Assembly: GCF_004358205.1 (NCBI RefSeq)
Contig: NZ_SMYO01000013.1
Location: 50,354-114,353, forward strand
Direction: 5' to 3'
DNA from: Bacillus salipaludis
Lineage (GTDB): Bacteria > Bacillota > Bacilli > Bacillales_B > DSM-18226
DNA: 64,000 nucleotides
Part shown: positions 35,175 to 46,422 of the stretch, piece after piece
How positions within the stretch are numbered: position 1 is the stretch's first letter
Layout of the letters: every line of letters begins with the position of its first letter
Position numbers and translations under genes: made by a program
The notes under the pieces: generated by a model
The model's database searches: none
The model's input: the letters and a program-made list of their open reading frames with translations, nothing else
What the model was told of the DNA's origin: nothing

Positions 35175-36224
35175 TTACTTTCCCTCCTTCATTTCAGGGA
35201 ATTGACGCTGACGTCTTTTTACAGCTTCCGGTGGTTCAACTTTAGGAGCATCTGGATGTAATAGCCAAGTTGCTGCATAATGAGTGTCAGACACCTTAAA
35301 GAATGGCGGCTCTTGCTCTAAATCGATTTTCATCGCATAAGGATTACGCGGTGCAAATGCATCCCCTTTTGGCGGCTCTAATAAATCAGGTGGTGTTCCC
35401 GGTATAGAATACAATTCTTCATCATCCGTATCCATATCCGGCATTGAACTGATTAATCCCCATGTATAAGGATGTTTGGGATTATAGAAAATCTCATCTG
35501 CTGTACCAATTTCGACAATCTTCCCACCATACATTACCGCAACACGGTCCGCTACATTTGCAACTACACCGAGGTCATGTGTAATAAAAATGATCGAAGT
35601 ATCAATTTTCTTTTGCAAATCCTTCATCAATTCTAATATTTGTGCTTGAATGGTCACATCCAAGGCAGTTGTAGGTTCATCTGCAATTAAAACTTTTGGA
35701 TTACATGCTAAGGCAATCGCAATTACGACCCTTTGTCTCATCCCACCGGAAAATTGGTGAGGATATTGATTGATACGGATTTCCGGCTTAGGAATCCCAA
35801 CTAGCTTTAGTAAATCAATGGCTCTCGCTCTTGCATCATGTTTGCTCATATTTTGATGCTTAATCAGAGGTTCCATAATTTGATTGCCAATTTTCATTGT
35901 CGGATTTAATGAAGTCATTGGGTCTTGAAAGATCATGGAAATATCATGACCCCGGATTTTTTGCATCTCTTTATCTTTAAGTTTGGTTAAGTCCTTACCA
36001 CCAAAAAGGATCTCACCTTTTTTAATTTCTGAATTATGTTCAGGAAGGAGACGCATAATTGATTTTGTTGTAACAGATTTTCCGGAACCCGATTCCCCAA
36101 CAATTGCCAGCGTTTCTCCCTTATATAAATCAAAGCTCACACCTCGTATTGCTTGAACTTCCCCTGCAAAGGTGTGGAAGGATATATTTAAATCTTTTAC
36201 CTCTAAAACTTTCTCCACTACCAT
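35175..36224 (-). CDS. oppD: Oligopeptide ABC transporter ATP-binding protein OppD
   Basis: ATPase partner of OppF, 349 residues. GESGSGKSVTTKS (Walker A), FSGGMRQRVVIAIAL, and LIADEPTTALDVTIQ are visible, with the 4Fe-4S-like/oligopeptide_C C-terminus containing GTPPDLLEPPKGDAF. The ATG follows GCAGGTGA. Eleven bases after oppC and end to end with oppF, giving tight operon structure. Confidence 0.94.
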   Translation of the reverse strand: MVVEKVLEVKDLNISFHTFAGEVQAIRGVSFDLYKGETLAIVGESGSGKSVTTKSIMRLLPEHNSEIKKGEILFGGKDLTKLKDKEMQKIRGHDISMIFQDPMTSLNPTMKIGNQIMEPLIKHQNMSKHDARARAIDLLKLVGIPKPEIRINQYPHQFSGGMRQRVVIAIALACNPKVLIADEPTTALDVTIQAQILELMKDLQKKIDTSIIFITHDLGVVANVADRVAVMYGGKIVEIGTADEIFYNPKHPYTWGLISSMPDMDTDDEELYSIPGTPPDLLEPPKGDAFAPRNPYAMKIDLEQEPPFFKVSDTHYAATWLLHPDAPKVEPPEAVKRRQRQFPEMKEGK

Positions 36225-36235
36225 TCACCTGCCTT

Positions 36236-37264
36236 CTAATCACGCATTTTTGGATCTAGAGCATCTCTAAGACCGTCTGCAATTAAGTTAAATGCTATCA
36301 TAATAAGGGAGATCATAATAGCTGGAATTATCATCTGATATGGAAACGCTATCATTCCCCTAAATCCATCATTGATCAATGTACCTAATGAAGCGTGAGG
36401 GTCCTGCAAACCTAATCCGATGAAGCTTAAAAATGCTTCAAAGAAAATCGCATTCGGAATCGAAAACATTGTATTTATGATGATGACACCAAACATATTT
36501 GGAATCATATGTTTAAAGACAATAGTTGAATCTGATGCCCCTAATGTTTTAGCTGCCAATACGTACTCCATATTTTTATATTTAAGAACCTGCGCACGTA
36601 CAACACGCGACATACTTACCCAACCGGTGATACTTAAGGCTAAGATAATCGGGATAATCCCTGCTTTTAAAACGAGAATCATCAGGACAACGACGATAAG
36701 GTTTGGAATTCCCATAATGATTTCGACAATACGTTGCATAATACTATCCGTTTTTCCACCGATGTAACCCGAAATCGCCCCATAGGTAACCCCGATTAGC
36801 ATATCAATTAAAGCTGCAAAAAAAGCAATTAATAAAGAAATTTGAGTGCCCTTCCAAACCCTAGCAAACAAATCTCGTCCTAATCCATCCGTACCAAACC
36901 AATAATATTCTTTAACATTTCTTGTTTCATAAGGATGTAATTCTACGCCCTGTCTATTTTTCAATGTACCATCAAATGGAAGCCAGTGAATATTTTCTAA
37001 ACCTTGAATCCTTGGTGGTAAATTAGCATGTTTAGTATTTTGGAAATCATACGCATACGGTGTGATTAATGGCCCAACAAATGCCATGATAATTAATAAT
37101 ACAGTCACAATTAAACTAATCACTGCACCTTTATTTTTTCGGACCCTTAACCATGAATCCTGCCAAAAAGTCAAACTTGGCTTTGCAATTTTCTCGCTTT
37201 TAGATACATCCACATGGGCGGGCTCAAATAACTCTTGTGAAATTTTTTCATGATTGGTAATCAT
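36236..37264 (-). CDS. oppC: Oligopeptide ABC transporter permease OppC
   Basis: A 342-residue inner membrane permease with an N-terminal cytoplasmic stretch and six helices. The EAA-type loop is the segment AAKTLGASDSTIVFKHMIPN; OppC_N-like start LTFWQDSWLRVRKNKGAVI is present. The start overlaps the end of oppB by four bases. Works with OppB to form the peptide channel. Confidence 0.93.
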   Translation of the reverse strand: MITNHEKISQELFEPAHVDVSKSEKIAKPSLTFWQDSWLRVRKNKGAVISLIVTVLLIIMAFVGPLITPYAYDFQNTKHANLPPRIQGLENIHWLPFDGTLKNRQGVELHPYETRNVKEYYWFGTDGLGRDLFARVWKGTQISLLIAFFAALIDMLIGVTYGAISGYIGGKTDSIMQRIVEIIMGIPNLIVVVLMILVLKAGIIPIILALSITGWVSMSRVVRAQVLKYKNMEYVLAAKTLGASDSTIVFKHMIPNMFGVIIINTMFSIPNAIFFEAFLSFIGLGLQDPHASLGTLINDGFRGMIAFPYQMIIPAIMISLIMIAFNLIADGLRDALDPKMRD

Positions 37265-38193
37265 TTAGATCGCCCCCCTGAAATTCGAATCCTTGGGTCA
37301 ATAATTCCATACAGAATATCCACCACTAAAATAATCACTACGAATGCGGCAGCAAAAAGAATAGTTGTTCCCATAATAACCGGATAATCATTTACGGTAA
37401 TGGCCTTAACAAATTGTTCTCCTAGACCTGGGATAGCAAAAATCTCCTCAATGACAAGTGAACCTGTCATTAAGCTAACTGCCAAAGGTCCTAAAACAGT
37501 GATAACAGGGATTAAAGCATTTCTTAATGCGTGCTTTACGCTAATTTGAAAATAGCTTGCTCCCTTCGCCTTCGCTAAAGTAATGTAATCCGATCCTAAT
37601 ACATCAATTAGCTCTGTACGCATGAAACGGGCAGCAATCGAAATTGGAAACATTGCCAAGGCAATGGTTGGCAGAATGGTATACTCTGCTCCCCGCCAAA
37701 ACATTACTGGAAACCATTCTAATTTTACCGCAACATAATACTGAAGTAGTCCGGCAAATATAAAGCTTGGTATCGATTTCCCCGCAACTGCAATAAAGGT
37801 CGCACTATAGTCCACCCAAGTATTTTGTTTTAACGCGGCAATAACTCCCAATAAAATCCCAAAAATAGAGCCAAATACCATTGCCTCTAAACCTAATGTT
37901 GCTGAAGGTCCGATACGAATTGCTAGAAGTTTGGTAACAGGGGTATTATTGAATTGAAAGGAGATTCCTAAATCACCTTGGACCATGTTCTTTAAGTAAT
38001 TAGCATATTGAACAGGTACTGGGTCAGTTAAGTGGTATTTCTCTTGCATAATTGCTAATTGTTCGTGTGTGAGTTTTCCAGCATTACTAAACGGAGTACC
38101 AGGAACTAACTTCATTAAGAAGAATGTAACTGAGACAACGATAAACAATGTAAGAATCATGTATATTACACGTTGTAAAATGTACTTCGCCAT
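37261..38193 (-). CDS. oppB: Oligopeptide ABC transporter permease OppB
   Basis: A 310-residue permease with about six helices. It begins MAKYILQRVIYMILTLF; the EAA loop is TLAKAKGASYFQISVKHALRN, and the C-terminus ends DPRIRISGG. GGAGG precedes the ATG. A strong hairpin (38253-38285) lies between oppA and this gene, so expression of the binding protein is likely to exceed that of the membrane parts. Confidence 0.93.
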   Translation of the reverse strand: MAKYILQRVIYMILTLFIVVSVTFFLMKLVPGTPFSNAGKLTHEQLAIMQEKYHLTDPVPVQYANYLKNMVQGDLGISFQFNNTPVTKLLAIRIGPSATLGLEAMVFGSIFGILLGVIAALKQNTWVDYSATFIAVAGKSIPSFIFAGLLQYYVAVKLEWFPVMFWRGAEYTILPTIALAMFPISIAARFMRTELIDVLGSDYITLAKAKGASYFQISVKHALRNALIPVITVLGPLAVSLMTGSLVIEEIFAIPGLGEQFVKAITVNDYPVIMGTTILFAAAFVVIILVVDILYGIIDPRIRISGGRSK

Positions 38194-38252
38194 GCCTCCA
38201 CCTCCTATTTGATTGAAGATTCATCATTTTTCGACAATTCTTATACAGGTAA

Positions 38253-38285
38253 AAAGAGAGTATACCTTAATATACTCTCTTTTAT
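38253..38285 (-). terminator. Attenuator hairpin between oppA and oppB
   Basis: AAAGAGAGTATA and TATACTCTCTTT pair perfectly around six bases. In the minus-strand direction it is followed by TTTTACC. A partial terminator here fits the need for excess binding protein. Confidence 0.75.
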
Positions 38286-38305
38286 ATACGTTTACTTACC
38301 AATTA

Positions 38306-39982
38306 CTACTTAACAATTTTAATCCATTGATAGCTATAATCAGGACCAAATCCATGGTGTGCTAAACCTTTAACTTTATCAGCAACTAACAAGTTAGCAG
38401 AACGTTGGTATAGAGGTGCTAGAGCAGCATCATCTTCTAACACAATTTTTTCAGCTTCTTGTAATGCTTTCCAACGCTCATCAGGTTTAGTAGCTAAAGT
38501 AGTTGCTGCATCTTTGACTAACTGATCAACTTTTGGATTTTTATAGCTCATATGCTGTTGGCCGCTAGTTGATGGCCATAAATCCATGTAAGTCATTGGG
38601 TCAGCATAGTCAGGACCCCAACCACTGAAAAGAATATCATATTGTTGTTTATCTTCTCTATCAAGTTTTGTAGCAAATGGAATGTTGTGAAGTTCAACTT
38701 TAATTCCTGGTAAAGTTTTCTCTAATTGGTCTTTGATAAATGCATCAGTATCCTTTGCAGCTGCAGTATCTTGACCAACATAATTGAATGTTACTTCCTT
38801 CTTACCGATTTCAGATAAACCTTTTGTCCATAATTCTTTTGCTTTTGCTTTATCTGATTTTAAATATTCGCCAGTATCAGCACGGAAGTCTTTACCATTA
38901 TTGAACGCGAAATCTTTCGCAACGATAAAGTTAGCAGGAATTGAACCATTTGCTAAAACATCATCAGTTAAAGCTTTTTTGTCAATTGCTAAAGCAATAG
39001 CTTTACGGATATTAGCATTTGCTAATGCTGGGTTTTTCTCATTAAACTTCAACCAGAAAATGGATGGTTCAGTGTAACGAAGAAGATTTTTTGAACCTTC
39101 ATATTGTTGAATGATTGCTGGTTGTGCAAGTTTTGGTGTAATGTCTGCTTCGCCAGCTTCAAAAGCATTGGCCGATGCCTGCCCGTCTTTTTGTACGTTA
39201 AAGTTGATTTTCTTTAAAGAAACTGTATTTGCATTCCAATAAGTATCGTTTTTCTCTAGTACCCATTCAGTTGCCTGTGGGCCATCCCATTTAGTCATTT
39301 TGAATGGACCATTATAAAGAATGTGGGAAGCATCCTTCGCATAATCTTTACCTTGAGACTTAACATACTTTTCATTTTGTGGATAGAATAATTGGAACGT
39401 AATATATGACTCAAAGAAAGGAATTGGCTGCTCTAAGGAAATTTCTAGAGTATAGTCATCCACAGCTTTAATTCCTAAATCAGTTGCAGGTTTTTTCTTA
39501 GCTACGATATCGCTAGCATTTTTGATTTTGCCTTCCATGAAATATGGACCATATGGAGAAGCAGTTTTAGGATCAATTGCACGTCTCCATGCAAATACAA
39601 AGTCATTAGCAGTTACAGGATCACCGTTTGACCATTTTTGATCCTTTTTCAACTTAATCGTGTAAACGGTTCCATCAGCATTCGCAACAGGTTTACCGTC
39701 TGCAACACCCTCGATTACCTTTTGATCTGGGTCTAAACGATATAATCCTTCGTTTGTTGCATTTAACATGGTGAAACTCATAACGTCTTGAGCCATAACA
39801 CTATCCATTGTTGGAACTTCTGCTGACTCTAAAACATTTAGTACTTGTTCAGGTGCTTTACCATTAGAAGTACCACCATTGTCCTTTTCTTTTCCAGTGT
39901 CTTTTCCACCAGAACAAGCTGCTAAGAACATGCTAAGAACTAGTGATAAAACTAAAAGTAGTGAAAGTTTTGATTTCTTCAC
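38306..39982 (-). CDS. oppA: Oligopeptide-binding lipoprotein OppA
   Basis: Substrate-binding protein of 558 residues for the Opp importer. A signal peptide ends in the lipobox LAAC (Cys near residue 23), anchoring it to the outer face of the membrane. The SBP_bac_5 body includes WSNGDPVTANDFVFAWRR and AEPSIFWLKFN. The GTG start follows GGGAGGT. It is first of the operon; a CodY-like site lies upstream at 40002-40016. Confidence 0.95.
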   Translation of the reverse strand: MKKSKLSLLLVLSLVLSMFLAACSGGKDTGKEKDNGGTSNGKAPEQVLNVLESAEVPTMDSVMAQDVMSFTMLNATNEGLYRLDPDQKVIEGVADGKPVANADGTVYTIKLKKDQKWSNGDPVTANDFVFAWRRAIDPKTASPYGPYFMEGKIKNASDIVAKKKPATDLGIKAVDDYTLEISLEQPIPFFESYITFQLFYPQNEKYVKSQGKDYAKDASHILYNGPFKMTKWDGPQATEWVLEKNDTYWNANTVSLKKINFNVQKDGQASANAFEAGEADITPKLAQPAIIQQYEGSKNLLRYTEPSIFWLKFNEKNPALANANIRKAIALAIDKKALTDDVLANGSIPANFIVAKDFAFNNGKDFRADTGEYLKSDKAKAKELWTKGLSEIGKKEVTFNYVGQDTAAAKDTDAFIKDQLEKTLPGIKVELHNIPFATKLDREDKQQYDILFSGWGPDYADPMTYMDLWPSTSGQQHMSYKNPKVDQLVKDAATTLATKPDERWKALQEAEKIVLEDDAALAPLYQRSANLLVADKVKGLAHHGFGPDYSYQWIKIVK

Positions 39983-40001
39983 TAGTAGACCTCCCTTTTC
40001 T

Positions 40002-40016
40002 ATTATTCTGAAAAAT
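40002..40016. promoter_or_regulatory. Possible CodY box upstream of oppA
   Basis: ATTATTCTGAAAAAT agrees with AATTTTCWGAAAATT at 12 of 15 positions. Peptide transporters are common CodY targets in Bacillus. Three mismatches make it a weak call. Confidence 0.35.
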
Positions 40017-40203
40017 TACTACATTCCCTATTATACATTTTTTCAACTAATTGTACATTACTTTTTGAAAATTAATTTACATTTTCATAACATTTTAAAC
40101 ATTTGGGTTACTGGAACCTATGTTATCATTTACTCTCGCACTGATTTTTTGTATAATATTTAAAATACTTTTCCTTATAAATCAAGGTTTTGGAGGATTA
40201 GAA

Positions 40204-40560
40204 ATGAACTTTCGTTTTAAAAATACTCTGATAATTTCAGTGGGTTTTCAGTTGTTAATTATTTTCCTATCACTCATTTTTTACCGAAAGATTTCTTTGT
40301 TAAGTTATATCAATATATCTTTTTACATTTCATTTGCCTTACTTCTGTTTTCTTTATTATTATTTACTGTTAAAACTGGTTTTTTTGACGCTATAGCTAA
40401 GTCATTTAACTTTGCTGCAACAAGAGGAAAGGAAAAAAGAAGTCTTGCCGAAATTCCCTCTCTTTCTGAAATGGTGACAATCAATCAAAAGCCTTTTGTT
40501 TTCCATGGAATCATTACCGGCTTTCTTATGTTAATCGCCCTTGGCTTCTATTATGTTTAA
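40204..40560 (+). CDS. DUF3899-type small membrane protein
   Basis: A 118-residue protein with hydrophobic helices at about residues 9-28, 36-58 and 98-117. The stretch TRGKEKRSLAEIPSLSEMV, basic then acidic, is the DUF3899 signature as I recall it. TTGGAGGA is six bases before ATG 40204; earlier in-frame ATG at 40120 lies inside the AT-rich spacer without a site. It lies between oppA and trpS. Function unknown. Confidence 0.75.
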   Translation: MNFRFKNTLIISVGFQLLIIFLSLIFYRKISLLSYINISFYISFALLLFSLLLFTVKTGFFDAIAKSFNFAATRGKEKRSLAEIPSLSEMVTINQKPFVFHGIITGFLMLIALGFYYV

Positions 40561-40623
40561 CGGACTTGATTACGATTATTCATTTCATTATAATATGATT
40601 ATAAATAGTCACTAAAAGCGTTG

Positions 40624-41693
<1,070 letters not shown>

Positions 41694-41708
41694 AACCCAA
41701 ATAATAAG

Positions 41709-41753
41709 AGCCTGACCCATAAAGGTAGTGACTACCTTTTGGGTCAGGCTTTT
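41709..41753. terminator. Bidirectional terminator between trpS and yjbA
   Basis: AGCCTGACCCA and TGGGTCAGGCT pair fully and contain an inner AAAGGTAGT/ACTACCTTT stem, followed by TTTT. Confidence 0.9.
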
Positions 41754-42498
41754 AATTTACCTTTGGACCATGCTCCATTTCCCATAACTTTTCAAAAAAT
41801 GGCTGCCCTTTAATTATATTCTCACAAAATGTTACATGCCTCTTGCCCCATCCGTATTTTGTTTCCTCAAATAATTGCTCCCATACATCCTCAACATTCA
41901 TTTCCTGGATGGCGGCGTATCGTTCCGGACACCATTCGGTATACCAATAACGAACTTCTGCTTCATTATTTGAAGAGTGTAATTGGTCAAGGGCCATAAA
42001 TAATAACTGCTTTAATTGGCGTTCCTTTCTTGTTAGGCCACGCATTAATTCTGGCTCAGGCGACAAAATATGATGATCTTTCATTTCGCTAGGCTGATAA
42101 AAGTGATAAACATTTGCCTCATTCGTTTCAATCATCTCATATACAAGCTGTTCTTGCCTTGGAATTAACCTGCTTTTTCGGATTGGAATGGTATAGCCAA
42201 TCGTATCAATTGCTAAAATACCTACCCCATCCGTTACAACAAAACAATAATCAAGCTGAATTCGCTCATGGTTTTTTCGTAAATATGCTTTTTGATAAAT
42301 ATCATCTAGGAGTTGTTGAGGTAATTCTGCTAAATCATTCTCAATATAGTTAAATAAAATCGGTTCAATCTTTAAGAGTGGAACTTGATCCAAAAGTTCG
42401 ACTCCATCATCCTTGCGCCATTCATGAAAGTGGCATACATTATACCCGTTTTCTTCACCTTCAAACCAATTCACCCAAACATCATGAAGATACAACAT
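41752..42498 (-). CDS. yjbA: YjbA (UPF0736)
   Basis: A 248-residue soluble protein of UPF0736, known only in Bacillales. Conserved pieces: [21 protein letters not shown], truncated to [45 protein letters not shown]. Several Trp and Cys/His residues occur but no recognised catalytic site. The ATG at 42498 has GTGAGGGG upstream. It lies between trpS and the App operon, as in B. subtilis. Function unknown. Confidence 0.88.
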   Translation of the reverse strand: MLYLHDVWVNWFEGEENGYNVCHFHEWRKDDGVELLDQVPLLKIEPILFNYIENDLAELPQQLLDDIYQKAYLRKNHERIQLDYCFVVTDGVGILAIDTIGYTIPIRKSRLIPRQEQLVYEMIETNEANVYHFYQPSEMKDHHILSPEPELMRGLTRKERQLKQLLFMALDQLHSSNNEAEVRYWYTEWCPERYAAIQEMNVEDVWEQLFEETKYGWGKRHVTFCENIIKGQPFFEKLWEMEHGPKVN

Positions 42499-42651
42499 TG
42501 TACAACCCCTCACTTCAAGAAACTGTTTGTCAATCAGTATGGGCAGACCTTAGTTAAATTATTCCTTTATATATGTTTTGCTCCATAATTAACTTTTATT
42601 ACTAATATTGATGAATCTTTAAGCAGCAGGTGATGCTTTCATTTCAATACA

Positions 42652-42688
42652 AAAAAAGAGATAATCACCAAAGTGACTACCTCTTTTT
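42652..42688 (-). terminator. Terminator of the app operon
   Basis: On the minus strand AAAGAGGTAGTCAC and GTGATTATCTCTTT pair around TTTG and lead into TTTTTG. Confidence 0.8.
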
Positions 42689-42694
42689 ACTTTA

Positions 42695-44494
42695 TTATTC
42701 TACTTCAGGGGTTTCGCTTGTAACACCAACTTTAGCCCAAACATATGGGTCAGCTGTATAATTGGCAGTTAATGATGTTACACGATTGTTAACTCCTGAA
42801 ATTGTAGAACGGAATAGTGTTGGAATAACAGGCATTTCATCATTCATAAATGCTTGCCACTCATCGTAAACTTTTTTACGATAGTCATGGTCAAATGCTT
42901 TTACGGAATGACCGTCTGCTAATAATTGATCGTTTTTCTCACTTACAAAGCGAGAGTAGTTAAACGGAACATCTTTACCGTATAAACCATATGGGTCAAC
43001 GTCTGTCCCTGTTCCCCATGCACCAGCATAAATGTCAACTTTCTTGTTATCTTCTTCAACCATTTTGTAGAAAGAGTTAAATTCTGCCAAGCGGCCATCT
43101 ACAAGGGAAACATCTAGCCCAACATTTTTCCAGCTTTGCATATAGAATTTTGCAAGTGGTTCAGCTGTGTCACCGCCACTCATCGATAAGAAATTAATGT
43201 GGAATTTCTTACCGTTTGGATCTTCACGAAGACCGTCATTATCAGTATCTTTATAGCCTGCTTCATCTAATAGTTGTTTTGCTTTTTCCGGATCATATCC
43301 AATGGCATTTGCATCTTTGTTATACCAGCTTGGGAAGGACGGCGGAATTAAGGATGTAGCAGGGAAACGTAAACCGTTATAAATTTTCTCACCCACAGAT
43401 TTCTGATCGAGAGCATAGGCCATCGCTTGTCGTAAGCGTTTGTCTTGGAATTTAGGGTTATCCATAACGTTTACGCCTTTTTTAGCATCCCAGTGGCCTA
43501 ATTTAAAGCCAATGTAGTTATAAGCTAGATCGATTTGACCGATAAATTGGAAGTTCTTAGCTCCCTTAGCTGCAGGGTATTGATCTACTGGAAAATCAGC
43601 AACATCGACTTCACCTTTTTTAAGTGACTGTAAAATAACTTTTGGATTGACAACTTTTGCAATAATCGTTTTTAATTTTGGTTTTCCGCCAAAATAATCA
43701 TCGTTACGCTCGAATTCTACTGATTCACCTGGAACCATCTTTTTAATCTTGTATGGACCAAATCCAATTGGAGTTTTATGGATTTTATCTGCCTTTGCAA
43801 GGTCTTTTATTGGAATATCCCCAATATAATGCTTAGGCATCGCATATGGCCATAGACCTGTTATTAAAGAAGGATTTGCGTCTTTAAAGGTAATCGATAG
43901 GGTTTTATCATCGATAATTTTGATCCCCGAAATATTTTTGGATTTGCCTGCGTGGTATTCTTTCATCCCAACAATACTTTGGATGATCGCATCACCATAA
44001 CGCACACCTGTGTAATCCTTGTTACCAATTACCAAGAATGAATATTCATAGTCTTGGGATGTTACCGGTTTTCCGTCGGACCAATTAACATTGTCCTTAA
44101 TTTTTACAGTAATGGTTTTATTGTCATTGGACATTTCATAGGTAGCAGCACCATCATTTGTAAATTCATAGTCTGCATTGGTTGAGAATAGTGGAATGTC
44201 GAAGAATTGCAGAACTTCGGCATCTGGTTGTCCAGTATAATATGCATAGTTTAATGTACCTTCGAATGGAGTATCGTACACTAATGCATATGTTAGTGAC
44301 CCGTCCTTCACCACTGGCTTGTCGCTTTTAATGACTGAAGGGAATGTACTAATATCTTCTTTCGGTTTGTCACTTGATGACGTTGGCTTTTTACTTCCAC
44401 TGTCTTTGCCTCCAGTCGAATTGGAACATGCTGATAGGAGCATACCCAAGACAACTAGTAAACTAAAAAACTTGAAAAAATGCTTTCTCATCAT
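42695..44494 (-). CDS. appA: Oligopeptide-binding lipoprotein, App type
   Basis: A 599-residue substrate-binding lipoprotein: signal peptide with lipobox LLSAC (Cys near 23), then a low-complexity Ser/Lys/Asp linker and the SBP_bac_5 fold (VNWSDGKPVTSQDYEYSFL, AGAWGTGTDVDPYGLYG). It is more distant from OppA than its own operon neighbours are from OppBCDF. It ends the operon (order D-F-B-C-A here; B. subtilis has D-F-A-B-C). In relatives App complements Opp for longer peptides. Confidence 0.92.
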   Translation of the reverse strand: MMRKHFFKFFSLLVVLGMLLSACSNSTGGKDSGSKKPTSSSDKPKEDISTFPSVIKSDKPVVKDGSLTYALVYDTPFEGTLNYAYYTGQPDAEVLQFFDIPLFSTNADYEFTNDGAATYEMSNDNKTITVKIKDNVNWSDGKPVTSQDYEYSFLVIGNKDYTGVRYGDAIIQSIVGMKEYHAGKSKNISGIKIIDDKTLSITFKDANPSLITGLWPYAMPKHYIGDIPIKDLAKADKIHKTPIGFGPYKIKKMVPGESVEFERNDDYFGGKPKLKTIIAKVVNPKVILQSLKKGEVDVADFPVDQYPAAKGAKNFQFIGQIDLAYNYIGFKLGHWDAKKGVNVMDNPKFQDKRLRQAMAYALDQKSVGEKIYNGLRFPATSLIPPSFPSWYNKDANAIGYDPEKAKQLLDEAGYKDTDNDGLREDPNGKKFHINFLSMSGGDTAEPLAKFYMQSWKNVGLDVSLVDGRLAEFNSFYKMVEEDNKKVDIYAGAWGTGTDVDPYGLYGKDVPFNYSRFVSEKNDQLLADGHSVKAFDHDYRKKVYDEWQAFMNDEMPVIPTLFRSTISGVNNRVTSLTANYTADPYVWAKVGVTSETPEVE

Positions 44495-44512
44495 CCTTCT
44501 TTTCCCCCTTTT

Positions 44513-45421
44513 TTATCCTAATCTTTGCCTTGCATCGGCTGCACGTTTTAACGCTTGACCGATATAATTTATACTCAACATCATGACTAAAATAAGTAAT
44601 GACGCAGGTAACCAAATCCACCATTTATTTTCAAGAACATCCGGATTGGTTGCATAACTAACAAGAGTTCCCAAACTCGGAGTACTTTCCGGTAATCCAA
44701 ATCCTAAATACGTTAACCCTGATTCAATTCCAATATTTCCTGCAAGATTTAGAGTTAAATTTACGATAATAATAGAACTTAAATTAGGCAGAACTTCCCG
44801 GAAAATAATTTTCCAATCAGGCGTCCCAAGCGTTTTTGAGGCACTTACATAATCAAGCTCCCTTTCAGCAAGGGTTTTTGACCTTATTAACCTAGCTTTA
44901 CCTGTCCATAAAAACAAACTCATAATTACGATAAAAGTAAAAACATTATATTTTGGCGCTATGGAAACAAAAACAATAACTAGCATTAAGGTTGGAAGGA
45001 TAAGAAAAAAATCAATAATACGCATGAGGATATTATCGACTTTGCCTCCGAAATAACCTGCGCATAATCCGACACAAAGACCGATACATCCTGTTAATAA
45101 TGTAATGCACAAGCCAATTGTAAAGGAGTTTTTAGCCCCAATGATTAATTGGCCAAATATATCCCTTCCACCATAATCGGTCCCTAACCAATGCTCTGAA
45201 GACGGAGGTGAATAAATAGATAACAAATCTACCGTTACAATTTTTTCTTGGTCTAATAAAAGAGATGCACCATAAACACCTACCACGATCAGGCCTAATA
45301 GGATTAGAGAACCAAGTGCTAGTTTATCTTTCACAATTTCCCGCCATAAAATGAAGAAAACTCCATTCTTCGGCCTTTTTATCGCCTTTGGCTGCTTAGG
45401 ATTTACGATTTCAGCTTTCAT
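44513..45421 (-). CDS. appC: Oligopeptide ABC transporter permease, AppC
   Basis: A 302-residue permease with six helices and the EAA-type loop SASKTLGTPDWKIIFREVLPN. Residues 1-25 are basic and cytoplasmic. GGGGAGGGAG lies before ATG 45421, which is preferred over a GTG 48 bases upstream inside appB. It forms the membrane channel with AppB; 18 bases before appA. Confidence 0.92.
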   Translation of the reverse strand: MKAEIVNPKQPKAIKRPKNGVFFILWREIVKDKLALGSLILLGLIVVGVYGASLLLDQEKIVTVDLLSIYSPPSSEHWLGTDYGGRDIFGQLIIGAKNSFTIGLCITLLTGCIGLCVGLCAGYFGGKVDNILMRIIDFFLILPTLMLVIVFVSIAPKYNVFTFIVIMSLFLWTGKARLIRSKTLAERELDYVSASKTLGTPDWKIIFREVLPNLSSIIIVNLTLNLAGNIGIESGLTYLGFGLPESTPSLGTLVSYATNPDVLENKWWIWLPASLLILVMMLSINYIGQALKRAADARQRLG

Positions 45422-45437
45422 ATTGGCTCCCTCCCCT

Positions 45438-46406
45438 TTATTCAATTCTGATTCGTGGATCAACAGCACTTAAAATGATATCTGAAACTAAAGTACCCAC
45501 TAGGGTGGCTAGACCTGATATCATAACAAGTGCGGTGACGACACTGAAATCTCGCTGCATGATGGAGGTGAGGAACAATTGTCCAATCCCCGGATATCCA
45601 TAGATAGATTCCAAAAAGACTGAACCGCCTATTAAATAAACAATTTCATAGCCTAGAAAAGCCGCAATGGGAAGAAGTGAATTTCTAAAAATATGACGCG
45701 TATAGACTTTTGATTCACTAACCCCTTTTGCTCTCGCCGTTTTAACAAAGTCCTTTATTTTTGTATCAATGATTTCATTACGCAAATATTGAATCGTTAC
45801 AGTCGTACTTACAATCGCACCTGAAAATGCTGGCAAGATGAGATGGTTAAATTTACTTATATAATAAGCAAATGTCCCATCTTCCGCACGGATATCAACA
45901 CTTCCGCTTGTAGGGAACCATCCAAGCACAAAACCAAATATATATAATACTAATAACGCAAAAATGAAAAGTGGTGTAGCGAATGTTAAATAGTTGTAAC
46001 CAACAATCATTTTATCCGCCAAAGAATCTGTCCATCTGCCTCCGATAATTCCAAGAGGAATGGAAATAAGATAACTTAAAACCATTATGGCAAAACCTAA
46101 CAGGATTGTATTTCCCATTTTACCTGCGAGCAGGTGGGTTACCGATGTTTGATGGATGACTGACAAGCCTAAATCCCCATGAAGCAATCCCTTAATCCAT
46201 CTTCCATATTGAATATATAAGGGATCGAATAACCCCAATTTCTGTTTTAATTCATGTATTGTCACGGCATCCATTTTAGGATTACTTGCTAATTGTCCCG
46301 TTAATGCATCACCGGGCATTGCTTTCGCCAACAAAAATATAAGTATACTTAAAATAATTAATTGAGGGATCATTACCAAGATTCTGCGTAAAATAAATTT
46401 CAACAT
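45438..46406 (-). CDS. appB: Oligopeptide ABC transporter permease, AppB
   Basis: A 322-residue permease that starts MLKFILRRILVMIPQLIIL, with the EAA loop FVKTARAKGVSESKVYTRHIF and ends DPRIRIE. GGAGGGG precedes the ATG. The periplasm-like loop between helices 1 and 2 is long, typical of OppB types. It follows appF by 16 bases. Confidence 0.92.
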   Translation of the reverse strand: MLKFILRRILVMIPQLIILSILIFLLAKAMPGDALTGQLASNPKMDAVTIHELKQKLGLFDPLYIQYGRWIKGLLHGDLGLSVIHQTSVTHLLAGKMGNTILLGFAIMVLSYLISIPLGIIGGRWTDSLADKMIVGYNYLTFATPLFIFALLVLYIFGFVLGWFPTSGSVDIRAEDGTFAYYISKFNHLILPAFSGAIVSTTVTIQYLRNEIIDTKIKDFVKTARAKGVSESKVYTRHIFRNSLLPIAAFLGYEIVYLIGGSVFLESIYGYPGIGQLFLTSIMQRDFSVVTALVMISGLATLVGTLVSDIILSAVDPRIRIE

Positions 46407-46422
46407 TTATATAAACCCCTCC